Shown piece by piece: positions 1 through 12,079 of a stretch of DNA of 64,000 bases (within the stretch, counting starts at the first letter, position 1; every line of letters begins with the position of its first letter). The translations under genes and the position numbers were made by a program. Source of the stretch: Chiua virens (taxonomy: Eukaryota > Basidiomycota > Agaricomycetes > Boletales > Boletaceae); assembly GCA_019787685.1 (NCBI GenBank), contig JAHNUO010000008.1, positions 124,001 to 188,000 of the forward strand. The letters are read 5' to 3'. Under the pieces are notes generated by a model. The model searched no databases, was not told the DNA's origin, and saw only the letters and a list, made by a program, of their open reading frames with translations.

Positions 1-1213
1 ATTCTTCAGCGGCATTCATCAGGGATATCATTCCGCGAACACAACGCAGGTCCAAACCTCGATATGCAAATGAAGGATGCAGGATTTAACATTGACATCT
101 ACGTCGATTGGGAGACAGGATTTATCTTTGGAGGGAACGAATATAATTGTGGAACGTGGATGGACAAAATGGGGGAGAGTGAGAAAGCCGGGACAAAAGG
201 TGTCCCTGGGACTCCGAGGGATGGTGCTCCGGTCGAGATTGTGGGATTAGTGAAGAGCACATTACGATGGCTGGATGGGCTTGCGAGGAAAGGAAAGTTC
301 CCCTTTGAAGGCGTTATTGCTTCGGGTGAGTGGTTAACCCGTCGTGGTGTTAGGCGGAGTTGATCAACTCGCAAATCAGTTGATGGCAGTGACAAGCTCG
401 TTACATACGGCGAGTGGAACGACCTTATTCAGAGGTCGTTTGAGCACCATTTTTACGTTCCATTGGGTAATGAATTGGGTGGTTGTATTACACTATCATG
501 CTAATCTATGTCACAGATCCTATGGATGACTCGAAGCATGCGGTTGACACGAAACTCGTCAATCGCCGAGGGATCTACAAGGATGTTTACGGATCTGGGC
601 CAGGACGTGAATGGTCTGACTATCAATTCAGACCCAACTTCCCGATCGCGATGACAGTCGCTCCTGAACTATTTGACGAGGCACATGCACTCCAGGCGCT
701 CCAGCTCGCTGACCAGTTCTTACGAGGACCATTGGGAATGAGGACACTGGATCCAAGTGACATGCAGTATCATCCATACTACGATAATTCGAACGATTCA
801 GACGACAAGGCTGTTGCCAAGGGGCGGAATTATCACAACGTGGGTGCATCGTTTCTACACGTTCACAGCGGCTGAGAAGCACAATTAGGGCCCGGAATGG
901 GGATGGCCGCTTGGATACTTCCTAAGAGCTTATCTTCACTTTGACACGCGGTTCGGCGCAGGAAAAAATGTATGTCGCAGGCTCGTGCCTTTGATATGTG
1001 GGTCTGACATACTTTTAGGATCCGCTGCAAACACTACATTATCTCCATCAAACTCTGCTCGAGCCGCGGCATTACATCCAAAGTGATCCCTGGGCTGGTC
1101 TTCCAGAGTTGACTAACGAAGACGGTGCGTACTGCAAGGACTCTTGTAATACACAAGCATGGAGTGCGAGTACGTTGTTGGACGTTCTGGAAGAAGTAAG
1201 GAAGTTTTCATAG
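1..1213 (+). CDS. GDB1: Glycogen debranching enzyme, C-terminal part (5' end outside the window)
   Basis: This is the amylo-alpha-1,6-glucosidase half of the bifunctional debranching enzyme, which removes the single glucose left at branch points during cytosolic glycogen breakdown. Reading frame 1 from base 1 gives the conserved stretch [11 protein letters not shown], then [24 protein letters not shown] and, further on, [14 protein letters not shown] and [14 protein letters not shown], all typical of the family C-terminus. Five exons are seen: 1-325, 380-466, 517-839, 889-969 and 1019-1213, with introns of 49-54 bp that all have GT-AG ends and restore the frame. The protein ends in [12 protein letters not shown] and a TAG at 1211-1213. 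The N-terminal glucanotransferase half lies to the left of the window. No frame break is visible. Identity is secure; the symbol follows yeast usage. Confidence 0.93.
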
Positions 1214-1443
1214 ACGACGGTGTACGTATTTAGACGTGCAATGTGTCGACGGAGATGAGTTGAGCAGGTCTTCGTTTACGTCGAGCACGGTGGGCAGGGT
1301 TTGAGTGTGTGGTGTTATTTGTATTGGCCGCTGAAGAAGAGCGGTCGTTGAAGACGCTGTGATTGCCGACTTTTCATAGCTGATTCTCTTGAACTCCTCC
1401 GCTTATTGGAGGCGGAAAAACAAAAAAACTTGGACAATTTTCT

Positions 1444-2306
1444 ATGTCTTTCTTTGGTTTCGAGACCAGCAATCTAGAACAGGACAAGAAGAAATTCTTG
1501 GAAGGCGGCCTACACGAATCAGAGGACCTCGCGGTCTACACTTGGGGTGAAGAGAGCTACGACGGCCTTGGCGATGCCCTCCAAGAGGGTGGCGATGAGT
1601 TGAATGACCAGACGTTTGGTGGTACTGGCGTCGTCGGTCAGTCTCATCCACGATTCAGATCTGATCACATTAACCGACATTCCGCCACTCATTCGCAACA
1701 TCCACCATCGCAGGCAAAGACTTCGATTTTTCGAGTCAGACATTCCCAGATCACATTGAGGTAAGACATGATCGCCACCCAACGCCCCAAGAATCTCTGA
1801 GGGAGCGCACCCCTGCCCAAGACCGTGGTACGCCTGCGAAGTTCTCTGACCGGGGTAAGTCACCTGCTCTTTTGAATCGACGTAGGCATGTTCCCGGTAC
1901 TTATCGGCTGTCTTTTTCCTTTGCTCGACGTAGGCATTTCCCCAACACCAACCAACCCTGGGCTTCACTCTCTCGAGTCGATCTGGGATGACAAATCGCC
2001 GTTTTCGATCCTCCGGGGTGCCAATGGGGCGACGCGGACGACGGATCATCGGCCGTCGTCGACATCCAGGCATCTTGGGATGCCGACAGCAACGACGCCG
2101 ACGTCTGGACTTGGGCATGGGCAACAGGCGCTCTCGGATCACCATCGTGCGTTTGATCAGCAGCAGCCGCATCAACCAATCTCGCACGGTGCGAACCCGC
2201 TCGGGGCACGGACCGTGCAAGAGATCGAGGCCGAGATGAGACTAGTAGCGCAGCAGGCGAGGCAACGAGAGCGGGAGTTGAGGTTGGCAGAGGAACAGCA
2301 GTTGTT

Positions 2307-2353
<47 letters not shown>

Positions 2354-5056
2354 TTCGGGATCAGGAGCGGCTCCGTTTGTTGCAGCTCCAGCAGCAACAA
2401 CTCATTCAGCAAGAACAACAGCTCCGTCTGCATCAGGTTCATCAACAGCAGGTGACGCCGCCCCCGCGGATGGTGCACCATGCGCAAACTCAGTCACTCT
2501 TGCCGAGGACGCAGTCGCCCAGGTTTCAGCAGCATCAACACCAGCAACAGATCTTGTTGCTTCAGCAGGAACAGGAGCGGCAGCAGCAAGAGCGGTTGAA
2601 GGAGTTGCAGGAACGGTTGAGGTTGGAAGAGATTGAGAGGCAGCTTCGTGCCCAGCAGATCTCGCAGCTTCAGCAGCCCCCGTCCCTCCAGGCTCGTCGA
2701 CAAGCCAGTTATGCCGATCTTCAGGCATTGCAGCAGCGTCGCACACATTCGCCTGGCTCGGCTTCCTTTGGCTCGGGCGTTGGCGTTGGCGTTGGCGTTG
2801 GCGGCGATGTGCCACTGATTAACCAGCATAATGCGCAGTTTTTGCCGCAGAACATCCAACTTCAGCAGCGACTGTTGTCGGAGATGGCTCAGGCAGAGTT
2901 TATGCGGGACATGCAGGGTATCAGTCAGGCGGAGCAAGAGGCTCTCAGAGCGGAAGCCATGCGCAAGATTATGGAAACCGAGCGGATGGAAGAAAAGCGA
3001 AGGCGAAAAGCCGCCAAGATCGCTCACATGGTCAGTTCGTCTCGCTGATGCTTTGCGGGAGCGTATTATCGATATCATTTTCCTGCAGTCACGCTATAAC
3101 GACCTTATGACGCAATCTGACAAGGACTTTATAACCCGCATCCAAGTATCGCAACTCGTCACGCAGGATCCTTATGCAGAAGACTTTTATGCACAAGTTT
3201 ATGGCGCTATTCTTCGTTCCCGTATGGGTCTCCAAACAGATTCAGAACGCGTGTTGAAGTTCGGAAGCGGGGGTGGTGTTGGATTGGGTATGCCGGGGCA
3301 GAAGGCAGGCGGTAGAAGGCCGAGCGCCATGCAAAAGATGGAAGCACAAGTGGAACGGATCGTGAGTAACGCCAGAATGAGGGAGAAGGAGAAGGGCCTG
3401 CACTGTGAGTCTTTTGGGTCACGTTACTTGCGGATGTTGATCGATCTGCGATGATATCCAGCGCTGCACAGCCTCCAAGGTGCCCTCGGCAAGACCTCAG
3501 GACGAAGTTATAAAGCTGCTCCGCGCCAGCTTTTACAGGTAGACTCTGGTAATGCAATGGCCACGCTATCAGGAACGCACCCTCACACCTCGAAAGAGGA
3601 TGTACAGGCTCATAGTCTCAGTAAAGACAGCGACGGCGCAGTGCGCGAAGCTGCGAAACTCGGACGGGAGGCGTTGGGCGAGACTGCTGGAGTGAGCGTT
3701 TTCTGTTGTTGTCTGCCTTTCTTTCGTCACTTATCTTCTGATAGCCGGACGGTGTTGTCAGAATGGATCCCCTCGCTCAGCGTCAGGTCCTCGCTGCCCT
3801 CGAGTCACTGTATGACCTTGTGCTCGATATTGAGCAACTGAGGCGGGATCAGCCTCTTGAAGAGGATGAAGAAGCGGTCGTTGCCTGGTGTGTACTCGTT
3901 TGTTATGACAGCATGAGTCATCAGGGCTGAACTTGACACAGGCAAGCAGAGTATGAACGCCTCATTGAGGAGATATGGGTAGGCTTGAAAGTCTTAGTAC
4001 CCCTCGAGACCAGGTCCTGTCTTCTTACAAGACTCGATGTCATGCAGAGTCCACTAACATTTGAGTCTTGTAGCGATCCTCATCCGTTCATCTCATTACT
4101 CAATCCCGCCAAAGGGAAAAGGATCTTGCCGAGGCTCAGCCGTCACATCCCACCCGCTCGCATGCTCACTCTCCTGACCCTTCTCGTTGCATGCTTCTCT
4201 CAGCTGGATGTTGTAAAATATGCTCATCTACTCGATTTGCCCGAAGATTCTCATCTCCACGCGCAAAGCAGGTCGCCTCCGTCCAATGGTGATGCAAACC
4301 CAGCTCCCGACAGAGATGAGGTGGAGAGACAAACACAAGCATTCCTCGGAAGCGTGTTGCAGAGCATTTTGCCTGTAGTGGCCAAGGCAGAGCTTAGGCT
4401 TATTGCTGGCCTTTTGGGGTTGCTCTTGGACAGGAGCGATGCAGTGATGATTGCTCAGACGAGGGTACGTCGCGTTCCCTGAAGTCGCAACACCACCATA
4501 CTGATATATTCCAGCCTGGCATCGCCATCCTGCACGCTCTTCATGAGTCGAGTGGAAATCATCAAGCAGGGCATGGGTGGTGTCCCGGAGACAGAGACCC
4601 TGACGGCCGAGGACACTGAACAATGGTACGCACATCCACCACGCGCATACGTCATCCATCTGATGTTTGGCTTTCCCAGGCAACTCATCTTTGACCATCT
4701 ATTCCAACTGCTCGCACCACACTTCCTGCTGCTCTTCCCCTCCACCCGACGGGCTCTCCAGCTCGCTGCCTACGCCAACACAACACAACATCCACGGTCG
4801 TACGCCTCCGCAGCTTCCGGGTGCCGAGATGCTCGACCAGCCTGTTTGGCAATTCCTAGCCGCACTGGCACTCCACGCCTCGACGGAACAGCAATCCACT
4901 CTGGTCGCTGGTCTGCGCGAAAAAGTGCTCGAAAACGTGGCGAGCGCGCAAAAAGGATGGGGTGTGGTAGACGACGGGGATCGAGAGGCCAAGCTCGCCA
5001 ACGTGAATTTGTTTTTGCATGCGCTGGGCTTGGATAGTTCGCAGATCACGGTTTAG
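1444..5056 (+). CDS. PAT1: Topoisomerase II-associated protein PAT1, mRNA decapping activator
   Basis: PAT1 links the Lsm1-7 ring, Dhh1 and the decapping enzyme on deadenylated mRNA in P-bodies. The N-terminus MSFFGFETSNL is the family signature. The middle is Gln-rich, with a CAG/CAA run of about 15 Gln near 2308-2350 and further Q-rich helices. The C-terminal half carries RYNDLMTQSDKDFITRIQ and HPFISLLNPAKGKR, both diagnostic. Exons read 1444-1636, 1714-1854, 1934-3030, 3089-3404, 3462-3691, 3745-3887, 3942-4013, 4074-4464, 4515 onward and about 4680-5056. Two introns use GTCAGT donors. Two frame breaks do not fit introns. At 4533 one extra C separates PGIAIL from TLFMSRVEIIK. A second extra base lies between 4745 and 4828, before LDQPVWQFLAALALHA. 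Both are single-base surpluses, so sequencing error is more likely than gene loss. The gene is convergent with the downstream glycosyltransferase. Confidence 0.92.
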
Positions 5057-5276
5057 ACGACAAGATGACGGTTTCATTTTTATGTGCGTGTGATGACATA
5101 CTTTAACTGCAGCCCCTTTGGTTATGTTTTCTGGTCGTAGTTACTTAGATGGACAAAAAGTATCTTGTGTGTTCCGGGAACTGTACGAATAAATGCTTTG
5201 ATTTTTATGCTTTGATTCTCCTCGTCTTTGCCTTGGAAAATATGTGAACCCGTGTCTCAGAGACCTCAGGTGTCAT

Positions 5277-7584
5277 CTACAGAGGGACATGGCATAGCAA
5301 ATCTCGTACGCCCGGAGGAACCAATGCCATGTCCACACACTCGTCCAATTCGAACCGCCGTTCATCGCCCCGCTTCTGAATCCCCTCCATCGAAGAAAGC
5401 TGCCCGAGTAGATCCAACACCGGCAGACGCGCCCACTCGGGCAACGTCCCGCCCGGCAAATCCAACAACCCCACCTCCTGTGCCCTACCTCTCGCCAACC
5501 CGCCTGCCAATCCCATCAACGGCAACGAAAAAAGCGCCTTCTTCCGCTGATACACCTCCTCCGGCGCGTCCCGCACATGCGACCCCACCTCGAGATGGTT
5601 CGTCGACAACGACACGAACCCATCGTAATTGGGATACACCATCACAGTACCCCCGCAGATAGACGAGTTCGATAAAGTACTTTTTCCATGACTTGGACCA
5701 GATGTTGGAGCGCACGCCCGGGACGATTCGGGTGTGGGGCTGGGCGAGCCGGTGGACGAGGTAGGCGTGGAAGTCGCGCCAGGGGGCGGGGAAGTAGAGG
5801 GCGCCCCAGCTGCAGGGGAATTTGGGAAAGGTACGGGGTGGACGGGTCCAGGGCGGCGGATTGGAAGAGAGCGTGGGCGTTAAAGGGTTGACGGCCTGGA
5901 GGGCGGAGTTCGATGATTTTCTGCTGGTAGAGGCTGATCCCGAAGAGGTTGGCGGAAGTGGGGTTGGCGGTGCCGTATCTGGTACGATGTTAGGACGAGG
6001 GTCCTGCGAAATGAGAGGACAGACTTGTAACGCAAAAGGGTCATTTTGAGCCATGCGTACGACATGGGGGAGAGTTCGGTGTCGTCCTCGAGCAGTAGCC
6101 CGTAGGCGTCATCGCAGTGCGGGTACCACGATTCAACGACCGCGGGGAGTAAGCCTCCGTGGACGACCCGATGATGGAGAAACACGTCACCATGAAGCCA
6201 TTCGAAATGTTGCACGAGACGAACGGTTTCCGGGTCCGACTTTTGGTCCATGTTGATTCTGATATTCACCTTGTCACCGTAGAACAGCGTGCGTTGAATC
6301 GATTCGAGCAGACGCCGGAGTGAGTGTGGTCGATTATTCGTGATCACGCTGAGTGTAAGTTCAGGGAACGTTCCAATCTGTGCTTGACAGGAGTGTAAGA
6401 TTAGTCTGGGGAAGAAAAAGGACGAACGGCGCAATTCATAGAGGGTCAAGGTACCAATCCACTCAGTATATGGCAACGCTGAGCGAGGAAGCCTCATCAG
6501 GGTCGTATTGAGAAACGGGGGACTCTCCAAGATCAAAGCGAATGTCGACGAAACAGAGTCTCGGTGGTCCAAGCCGATCATCATGTCTGGTACCGATCCA
6601 AAGGAGTTGAGCCAGTCGGATAAGCTGTGGGTCTCCTTCGAGGGACGAAAGTAGGGTATAGTGCAGTTTCCTTGAACGAGAACACCGGAGGCGTCCGCAT
6701 CGTAGAGGTATGCAAGCAGAGTATATCCTTGGTGAGAAAGCTTGCATGCCGCAGGGTGAAAGTGTCTGAGATCGTCTTCGCGAGGAAATGCCAAGACAAA
6801 GAAGCCCAGGGGGGATATCGGCACGGAAGCAGGACTAGCGGGAGTGTGAGAGTCCGGATCGTCGCTGGGTGCCTTGTCGAAGGTAGTCACGTCCGCAATG
6901 CAAGCCAGGAGATCTGCACCGATAACGAGGCCACCAAACGAGCTGGTGGTCGATGTCGCAATGTAATCTCCCAGCACAGGCCAGATTGAGGATGAGGAAG
7001 TGAACGGTGCCTTTTCCAGGAGAGCCGCGGGGGCAATAAAGGGAGGGATAAGAAACACTGCTGATTGGACACGACCGGAAGGCGAGAGCGGAATCCAGTT
7101 GTGAGACGACCCTGTGAATCCGCGAGGACCGACCGGTAGATGAACAGCACGCGGGCGGAGTAAATATGCACGGTAGCACTCGGTGACTTGGTTGAGGCCG
7201 TGTTCGTCGAGGAGAAGAATCCAGGGAGACTTTACTCGTGGGATGAGTTCGGTACCGGACGAGGGGTATAGAGACACTTTGGGATGGCCATTGGGTGCGT
7301 CCAAAAGAACATGACGCAGCTTGCGATGGACTGTCGGAAACAAGCGAATGAGGACAGACGATCGCGACCTCGTATATAATCGCGGTCGAGACGAGAAACG
7401 GTGCTAATAGCTGGTCCAAGTCGGTCAGTGAGTTCTGAATGACGGGTAGTACGACGGTGAGGGAATAGTCCTCGAGAAAGGGTGCATCTAGGACATTCTT
7501 GGAGGGCCTTGAGCGGGACAAGAACCAGAGAAAGTACAGAACAAGCAAGAACAATAAGAAATGACGCAACATCATGCGGTTCAT
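5277..7584 (-). CDS. Type II membrane glycosyltransferase-like protein (GT-A fold suspected)
   Basis: The N-terminus has a short cytosolic tail and one hydrophobic segment (LRHFLLFLLVLYFLWFL, residues about 6-22), as in Golgi type II glycosyltransferases. Later come ELTLSVITNNRPHSLRRLL, typical of the start of a GT2/GT-A nucleotide-sugar fold, and LLLEDDTELSP, a DxD-like metal-binding motif. The tail includes NLFGISLYQQKIIEL and FPAPWRDFHAY. Fungal homologues of this kind are usually left as hypothetical glycosyltransferases, so donor and acceptor are unknown. The ATG at 7584 is chosen because the hydrophobic anchor follows at once. One intron near 6000-6045 has a GTCTGT donor. Three single-base surpluses break the frame, near 7340, 5816 (a run of C in coding sense) and 5653 (a run of G). 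The start lies only 65 bp from that of the divergent CCCH gene. Confidence 0.75.
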
Positions 7585-7649
7585 TTCCAAACAGGGACAC
7601 GCTGATTCAGACGTCGAGTCGGAGCTGCATTCTCTCTCGTCTTCTCCCC

Positions 7650-9020
7650 ATGATGGCCTCCACTTCAGATGCGACCCTCAAGGCTGAAATAGCCCGTCTC
7701 ACAGGTACGTCGTCCATCATGAACACTGTACAGTGTTGCTTAACGACTCGTAGGTGCAATTAACCAGCACAAGACCTCACACAACGACATCGTCCATTCC
7801 CAAGATCAACCCAAGTCCCTCGCGATGTGGTCATCGACGGGGTCACTTTCGAATCTTCCTCTCGTTCTCTCGTCCGCAAGGGCCGTGAGTCTCGTTCAGT
7901 GATTTCACTCGGGCAAAAATACAACACAGCCTCCTCAGTAACGAAACCCCCTCCAGCACCCACCAAGGTTCCCCTTAAGTCGATAACCCAACCAGCAGAT
8001 TTCTCAAGGATAGCACATGGTCATCGCATTCCCCCCCACAGGGCTTACAAATCAAAGGTATCTTCTCGCACCCAGCCGCATCTACCAAGGAATCGCAACA
8101 TGACCCTCGACAACACTCGTCGTTCAACACAGTCTGTCCACCCCCTCAATCCCTCCGGCGATTACAATTTGATTGTCCGTTTTAGAAGCCGCCAACCCAA
8201 CAAACGCACGAGATATTCTAATAAGCCCTGCCCCCGTTTTACCACAACTGGTGCGTCTCGAATTGCCTCCGATAAAGTTCTATCCTCAATGCAGACAAAC
8301 ACTTTCCGGTACCACGGCTACTCAGGCGCCTGTAGCCGTGGTCTTACTTGTATGTATCAGCACGACCCCAACAAGATCGCGATCTGTTGGAGCTTTTTGC
8401 ACGGCAACTGTCCCAACACTGCCGAGTCCTGCAACCTTTCGCATGATCCTATCCCGGAACGTACTCCTCTTTGTGTTCATTTTGCGAACAACGGACGGTG
8501 TACTCGGGAAAACTGTCCGTTCCCTCACGTTCGCGTGGGCCAGCGACATGGTGTTTGCCGTGACTTTGCGGTCCTCGGGTATTGTTCCAAAGGCCTCGAC
8601 TGTCAGATGCAACATGTCCGGGAGTGCCCGGACTTTGCAGAAAAGGGCACTTGTTCGACCAAGGGGTGTAAGCTTCCGCATGTCATTCGAGCAAATCGCA
8701 ACCGCAAAGTGCCGACCGCAACCAGTACGACCAAGAGTGGATCTCCTTTGTCGACTTTGGAGAACGCGGCTACACCCAGCGTTTCCACGGCCGCGTCTGG
8801 TTCTGATACGTCTAACCATACGCCGAGGTCACAACAGGTCTCGATTGAAGATGCTCAGCTTGGTGATGAGTTCATATCTCTCATGTTCAATGAGAGTGAA
8901 GACGAGAGCGATGACGGTGACGACGATGGCACTGATGCGGAAGACAATGATGCTAGTGACGAGGAAGAGGGCGACAGCCCCATTTTAGAAGATGGACCAG
9001 AGCCTGGTCCCTGTTCATGA
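7650..9020 (+). CDS. CCCH zinc finger protein with five fingers (ZC3H3-like)
   Basis: Five tandem C-x7-8-C-x4-5-C-x3-H fingers occupy the centre. The first is split by an in-frame intron at 8251-8325 (CPRFTTTG joined to ACSRGLTCMYQH). The next ones contain CVHFANNGRC, CRDFAVLGYC and CPDFAEKGTC. Five-finger proteins of this type (ZC3H3/Smicl, CPSF30-related) bind RNA and act in mRNA 3' processing and export. The C-terminus is very acidic (EDESDDGDDDGTDAEDNDASDEEEGD). Introns at 7705-7753 or slightly longer, 7885-7938 and 8251-8325 are supported by splice sites. The second exon is ambiguous. Splicing at 7753 gives the plausible AINQHK but then loses the frame of VVIDGVTFESS; splicing at a later AACCAG keeps the frame but drops AINQHK. 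The start ATG at 7650 is divergent from the glycosyltransferase gene. Confidence 0.85.
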
Positions 9021-9202
9021 TTTGATATCTATATCGGAAATTCTTGTCTTTTTGTGCTCTTTGAATATATGTATGCTTTTTATCATCTGATTGTATGATC
9101 CTAAGAACAGCTTTGTTTTTCTTTTGTCGTGAGGACATGGACATTGGGTGGAGATATGTAAAACAACGTGGTAAAGCATGTGGAGAAGAAAACCCATGTA
9201 TT

Positions 9203-9739
9203 CTATGCCTCTGTGAGCTCACGTAGACGACGAACCGTGCTGGGGTTGGTTTAGGACAGAATTCAGATGCGCATGTAGAAGCGTTGCTCACCTCCGCACT
9301 GTAGCGGCTGCGGTTGTCGAGACGGTCCAAGCGCCGCCAGCGATTGTTTTTCTGCACGAACGGCAATTCCAGATACCGACCGCCGTGCGCTTGACAGAGT
9401 CCTATTCAATCAAGCGGTCAGATTATGCATCTGTGTCACGGATGGGATGCATGCCTTGCCGCAGAACGTGCAAGTGTAACGGGCATGTTGAGTCACTTCC
9501 ATCTGAAGCGAGATATCAGCCATGGTCTGATGTCTTGGTGTCGTGCAAAAACACACCTTTTTCACCTGCTTACGCAGGGAGGCACCGTAACGCTACAAAT
9601 GCGAGTTGAGTGGGACGAATGTGAACGGGGGGCAAGTACGCACAGTACCGTACTTTCCGGTCACACCGACTTTGCGAGTACGTTTTGTCTGTAAACGTCT
9701 GTGAGCGCAACGTAGGGCAGAGTAGGAGGAACTTGCCAT
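9203..9739 (-). CDS. RPL43: 60S ribosomal protein eL43 (L37a family)
   Basis: A small zinc-ribbon protein of the large ribosomal subunit. Exons assembled on the minus strand give [58 protein letters not shown], then [16 protein letters not shown] and [12 protein letters not shown], a complete eL43 of about 92 residues with the C-x2-C pairs TCTFC and CRSC. The gene is cut by five introns in under 540 bp, including one right after the first two codons, a common pattern in basidiomycete ribosomal genes. The intron at 9402-9454 begins with GC (AAG/GCATGC) and ends AG; the canonical CGKDSVKRT is obtained only if it is spliced as GC-AG. No frame break. Convergent with the CCCH gene, 182 bp apart. 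Confidence 0.95.
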
Positions 9740-9998
9740 GTTAGCGATAGTCTTGAGGAGGCGTCGAGTGTTTCCGTGCACCAGTGTCACCTTCGATGGG
9801 ACAGTCGGAAATCTCCGGTGAACTGTACAGTTCAGCCACTCGATGATGTGTCAGCAGCATTGGATTTGCATTCCAATTTGACGTCCTTTTATAAGTAGAC
9901 AGACATGCAAGTAAGTACGCCAACACCCTAGCACGAGACTCAATGTACGTCTTGTCTCAATTACACTCTCGTATTGATCTAATGACTATAAGTTCTTA

Positions 9999-10409
9999 AT
10001 GAGTTCACGTATCATTTCTCGATTCAATCATACCCCTGTTATCGACTCGCTGGACCCAGTCTCCCAATCGAGCCCGTCAATCACGCCATCCAACCATGCA
10101 CAGCTGACCGTCGTCGTCGTCGTCCTTGTTGTCGTGGGGTTATCCGCTGCTCTTGCGGTCCGACCTTCATTTTGCTTTCTTGCACCGCTCATCCTAAGTT
10201 CCGACCAGATAATCCTCGTTCTCGTTCGGTACTGGATGCGCCGCGCCGCCATAAAACGCCGCCGGCAAGCCTCGTGGATCCTCAGGTCAGGCCACTGGAA
10301 CATGGAACCGAAACGATCCGACCCGTATGACACACGAACGGGTTGCTCGGACGCGTCGTCGTCGTTTGCGGCTTACCCGTACCTGGTCTCGGAGCGACTC
10401 GATAAGTGA
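9999..10409 (+). CDS. Small single-pass membrane protein, unknown function
   Basis: The open frame encodes 136 residues, or 119 if a 51 bp in-frame intron at 10158-10208 (GTCCGA...GACCAG) is removed. Removing it gives one clean transmembrane helix, with LTVVVVVLVVVGLSAALA followed directly by IILVLVRYW, and then the basic stop-transfer stretch MRRAAIKRRR. The remaining tail is polar and Ser-rich. The N-terminus has no signal peptide and suggests a lumenal or extracellular segment of about 33 residues. I do not recognise the family. Coding status rests on the membrane helix plus the fitting intron; homology or RNA evidence is not available here. Confidence 0.45.
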   Translation: MSSRIISRFNHTPVIDSLDPVSQSSPSITPSNHAQLTVVVVVLVVVGLSAALAVRPSFCFLAPLILSSDQIILVLVRYWMRRAAIKRRRQASWILRSGHWNMEPKRSDPYDTRTGCSDASSSFAAYPYLVSERLDK

Positions 10410-10990
10410 TCCGTACCCACGTCGACACTCTTCTCTTGAACCGTTCTCTCGCAATGTCTCGCCTCGAGGTCGTCCATTCGACATCGACATTTTTGTATTT
10501 GTACTGCATTTTGTCCATCGCGTGTTTCAACCGTGTAACCTCTTGTCTTGTCGCAATTATTCAATGAATGAAGTTTCAAGTCAAAATAAATGTCTGGTAC
10601 AGAGGTACTGCAGCAATCAATATTATAATACCTCCGCCTGATTCCCTTTCCTCATGCCATCAGTGGTTCAGATTGGCAGCATTTTATGTTTTTATTTTTT
10701 GCCTCGGTCTTGACTGCATACTTACCTTGGTGCCTGCAGCCTCTCTACAATACTATATGTACACTATGCATACGATTTGCGGAAACAAAAGCGGGATGAG
10801 TGGAATGTCAAGGGTTCAATTGAAGTGTATTGTCCGCCCACGAGTGATGAACAAAGCACCTTGACCACAAATGCAAGTGCTTTGAGAACAGGTCCATCCT
10901 CTATAAATCCAACATTCGAGTGTAAAGGACAGGCCTGGACACAAGTCCCAAACGCTTGTATTCTGCCCACTCACTCGCTCCCCATCCAAC
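10410..10990. other. Intergenic, nothing recognised
   Basis: About 580 bp between two small plus-strand genes. Short open frames on both strands have no recognisable motif. The part near 10890-10990 is pyrimidine-rich, with TATAAAT at about 10902, and is a likely promoter for the gene starting at 10991. Confidence 0.4.
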
Positions 10991-11696
10991 ATGACCCCCT
11001 TAGCTGCCACACAGTCCAAAACTCAAAAGTACAACTCCAAGCATGTCTTGGACATTTCGGAAGAAATTTGGAAGGGTTTCCCTGGACCCGAGGCAGGCGG
11101 GTCCATCATTTTCAAAGGTCAGCCTCAGCCAGAAGCACCGCAGACACTCCTCCCCGAATCACTGCCCGACTTCACACCTCTCAACCCACCCATCATGAAG
11201 TTCACATACCCTCCCAAGTCTTCTGACGGAGAAGAATTACGAGACTTGAAATTGTTCGACAAGATGCTTTCCGAACTAGAGCGCGAACAGGCATACTTGA
11301 AAGAGTGGGTCAAAAAAGGTACCGAATCCATCACAACGATGTTCCGACAATCCGGGTTGGCGAGGGCAGAGGTGGATGCAGAGGTGGATGAGTGGCAGAG
11401 TTGCTTGAACATGATATCAAGCATCGGTGGCTCGAAGTTGACCACCCTTTGGGATCATGTGGACGAAGAAGTCTGCAAGCGGTTCCAAACACGTCCACCA
11501 CGTAAGGCGACAAGAACGACAATGGGCCCTGCTCTCCTCGGGACCCCGACGTCGCCGGGGTCAGCTTTGGATGCTCGAATCAGAAAAGGTCAGTTCGCAC
11601 ACAATTGAACTCGCCGGCCGAATGAAAGACACTATTTTAGTCATGCAGGACACGTTAAATCCCTTTCCGACGAAAGAAACTGTCGACATACCTTAA
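10991..11696 (+). CDS. Hypothetical protein with a helical region
   Basis: The ATG at 10991 opens a protein of about 200-220 residues. The middle (KLFDKMLSELEREQAYLKEW, then a helix around AEVDAEVDEWQSCLN) looks like a coiled coil or helical bundle. The N-terminal third is Pro-rich, and the segment after the helices is basic with TRPPRKATRTTMGP. The straight reading frame stops at 11608. A GTCAGT donor at 11589 with an acceptor at about 11640 would replace the last residues with a short tail ending at 11696 (MQDTLNPFPTKETVDIP). GTCAGT donors occur in clear introns elsewhere in this window, so I prefer the longer model. I do not recognise the family. The good start context and TATA-like upstream box support a real gene. 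Confidence 0.5.
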
Positions 11697-12079
11697 TCAC
11701 AATCATGACATGTGCCACTACTACTTGTTACCTGTAAAATCGTATCGCGTCATGGGGGTAACATTCATTTGTAGTCCTTGTTCCCTTTCCAATACCAAAC
11801 GTTGCAATCAAGGTTGCAGCTCCATTTCGGTGTTCTCGCAACGCCGGGACTCGATTCACCTTTAGGCATAACGTCGTGCGAGTATCGTTATTCAAGCGGA
11901 TGTAATGCACGTCGCGTCGATCAACGAGCACTTGCACTGTCTGTAATAAACGGTTCAGAAAAGCTTTTCATACTAAACAAGGCTTGGAGTTTGCCACGAT
12001 TTTGACTTGTTTATCATTATTGATCCAAGTGTTACTTGTGACCGACACGTTAGACTTGACTATCTCCAATCTTGTTCAC
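11697..12079. other. Intergenic, nothing recognised
   Basis: Some 380 bp between the hypothetical gene and the aminopeptidase gene. No open frame with a recognisable motif. It should contain the aminopeptidase promoter; no clear TATA box is seen. Confidence 0.35.

Noticed and set aside
1519..2220. 233-codon minus-strand frame opposite PAT1
   Set aside because: Arg-rich, no family features, and exactly opposite a well-supported PAT1 exon; a shadow frame.
2494..3078. Leu-rich minus-strand frame opposite the PAT1 Gln-rich region
   Set aside because: The Leu runs are the antisense of CAG/CAA codons.
3031..3088. Apparent frameshift in PAT1 before RYNDLMTQSD
   Set aside because: Explained by a normal 58 bp intron with GTCAGT donor and CTGCAG acceptor.
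4533..4533. Programmed +1 frameshift in PAT1
   Set aside because: No slippery codon or structure is shared with the other break sites, and unrelated genes are affected; assembly error is simpler.
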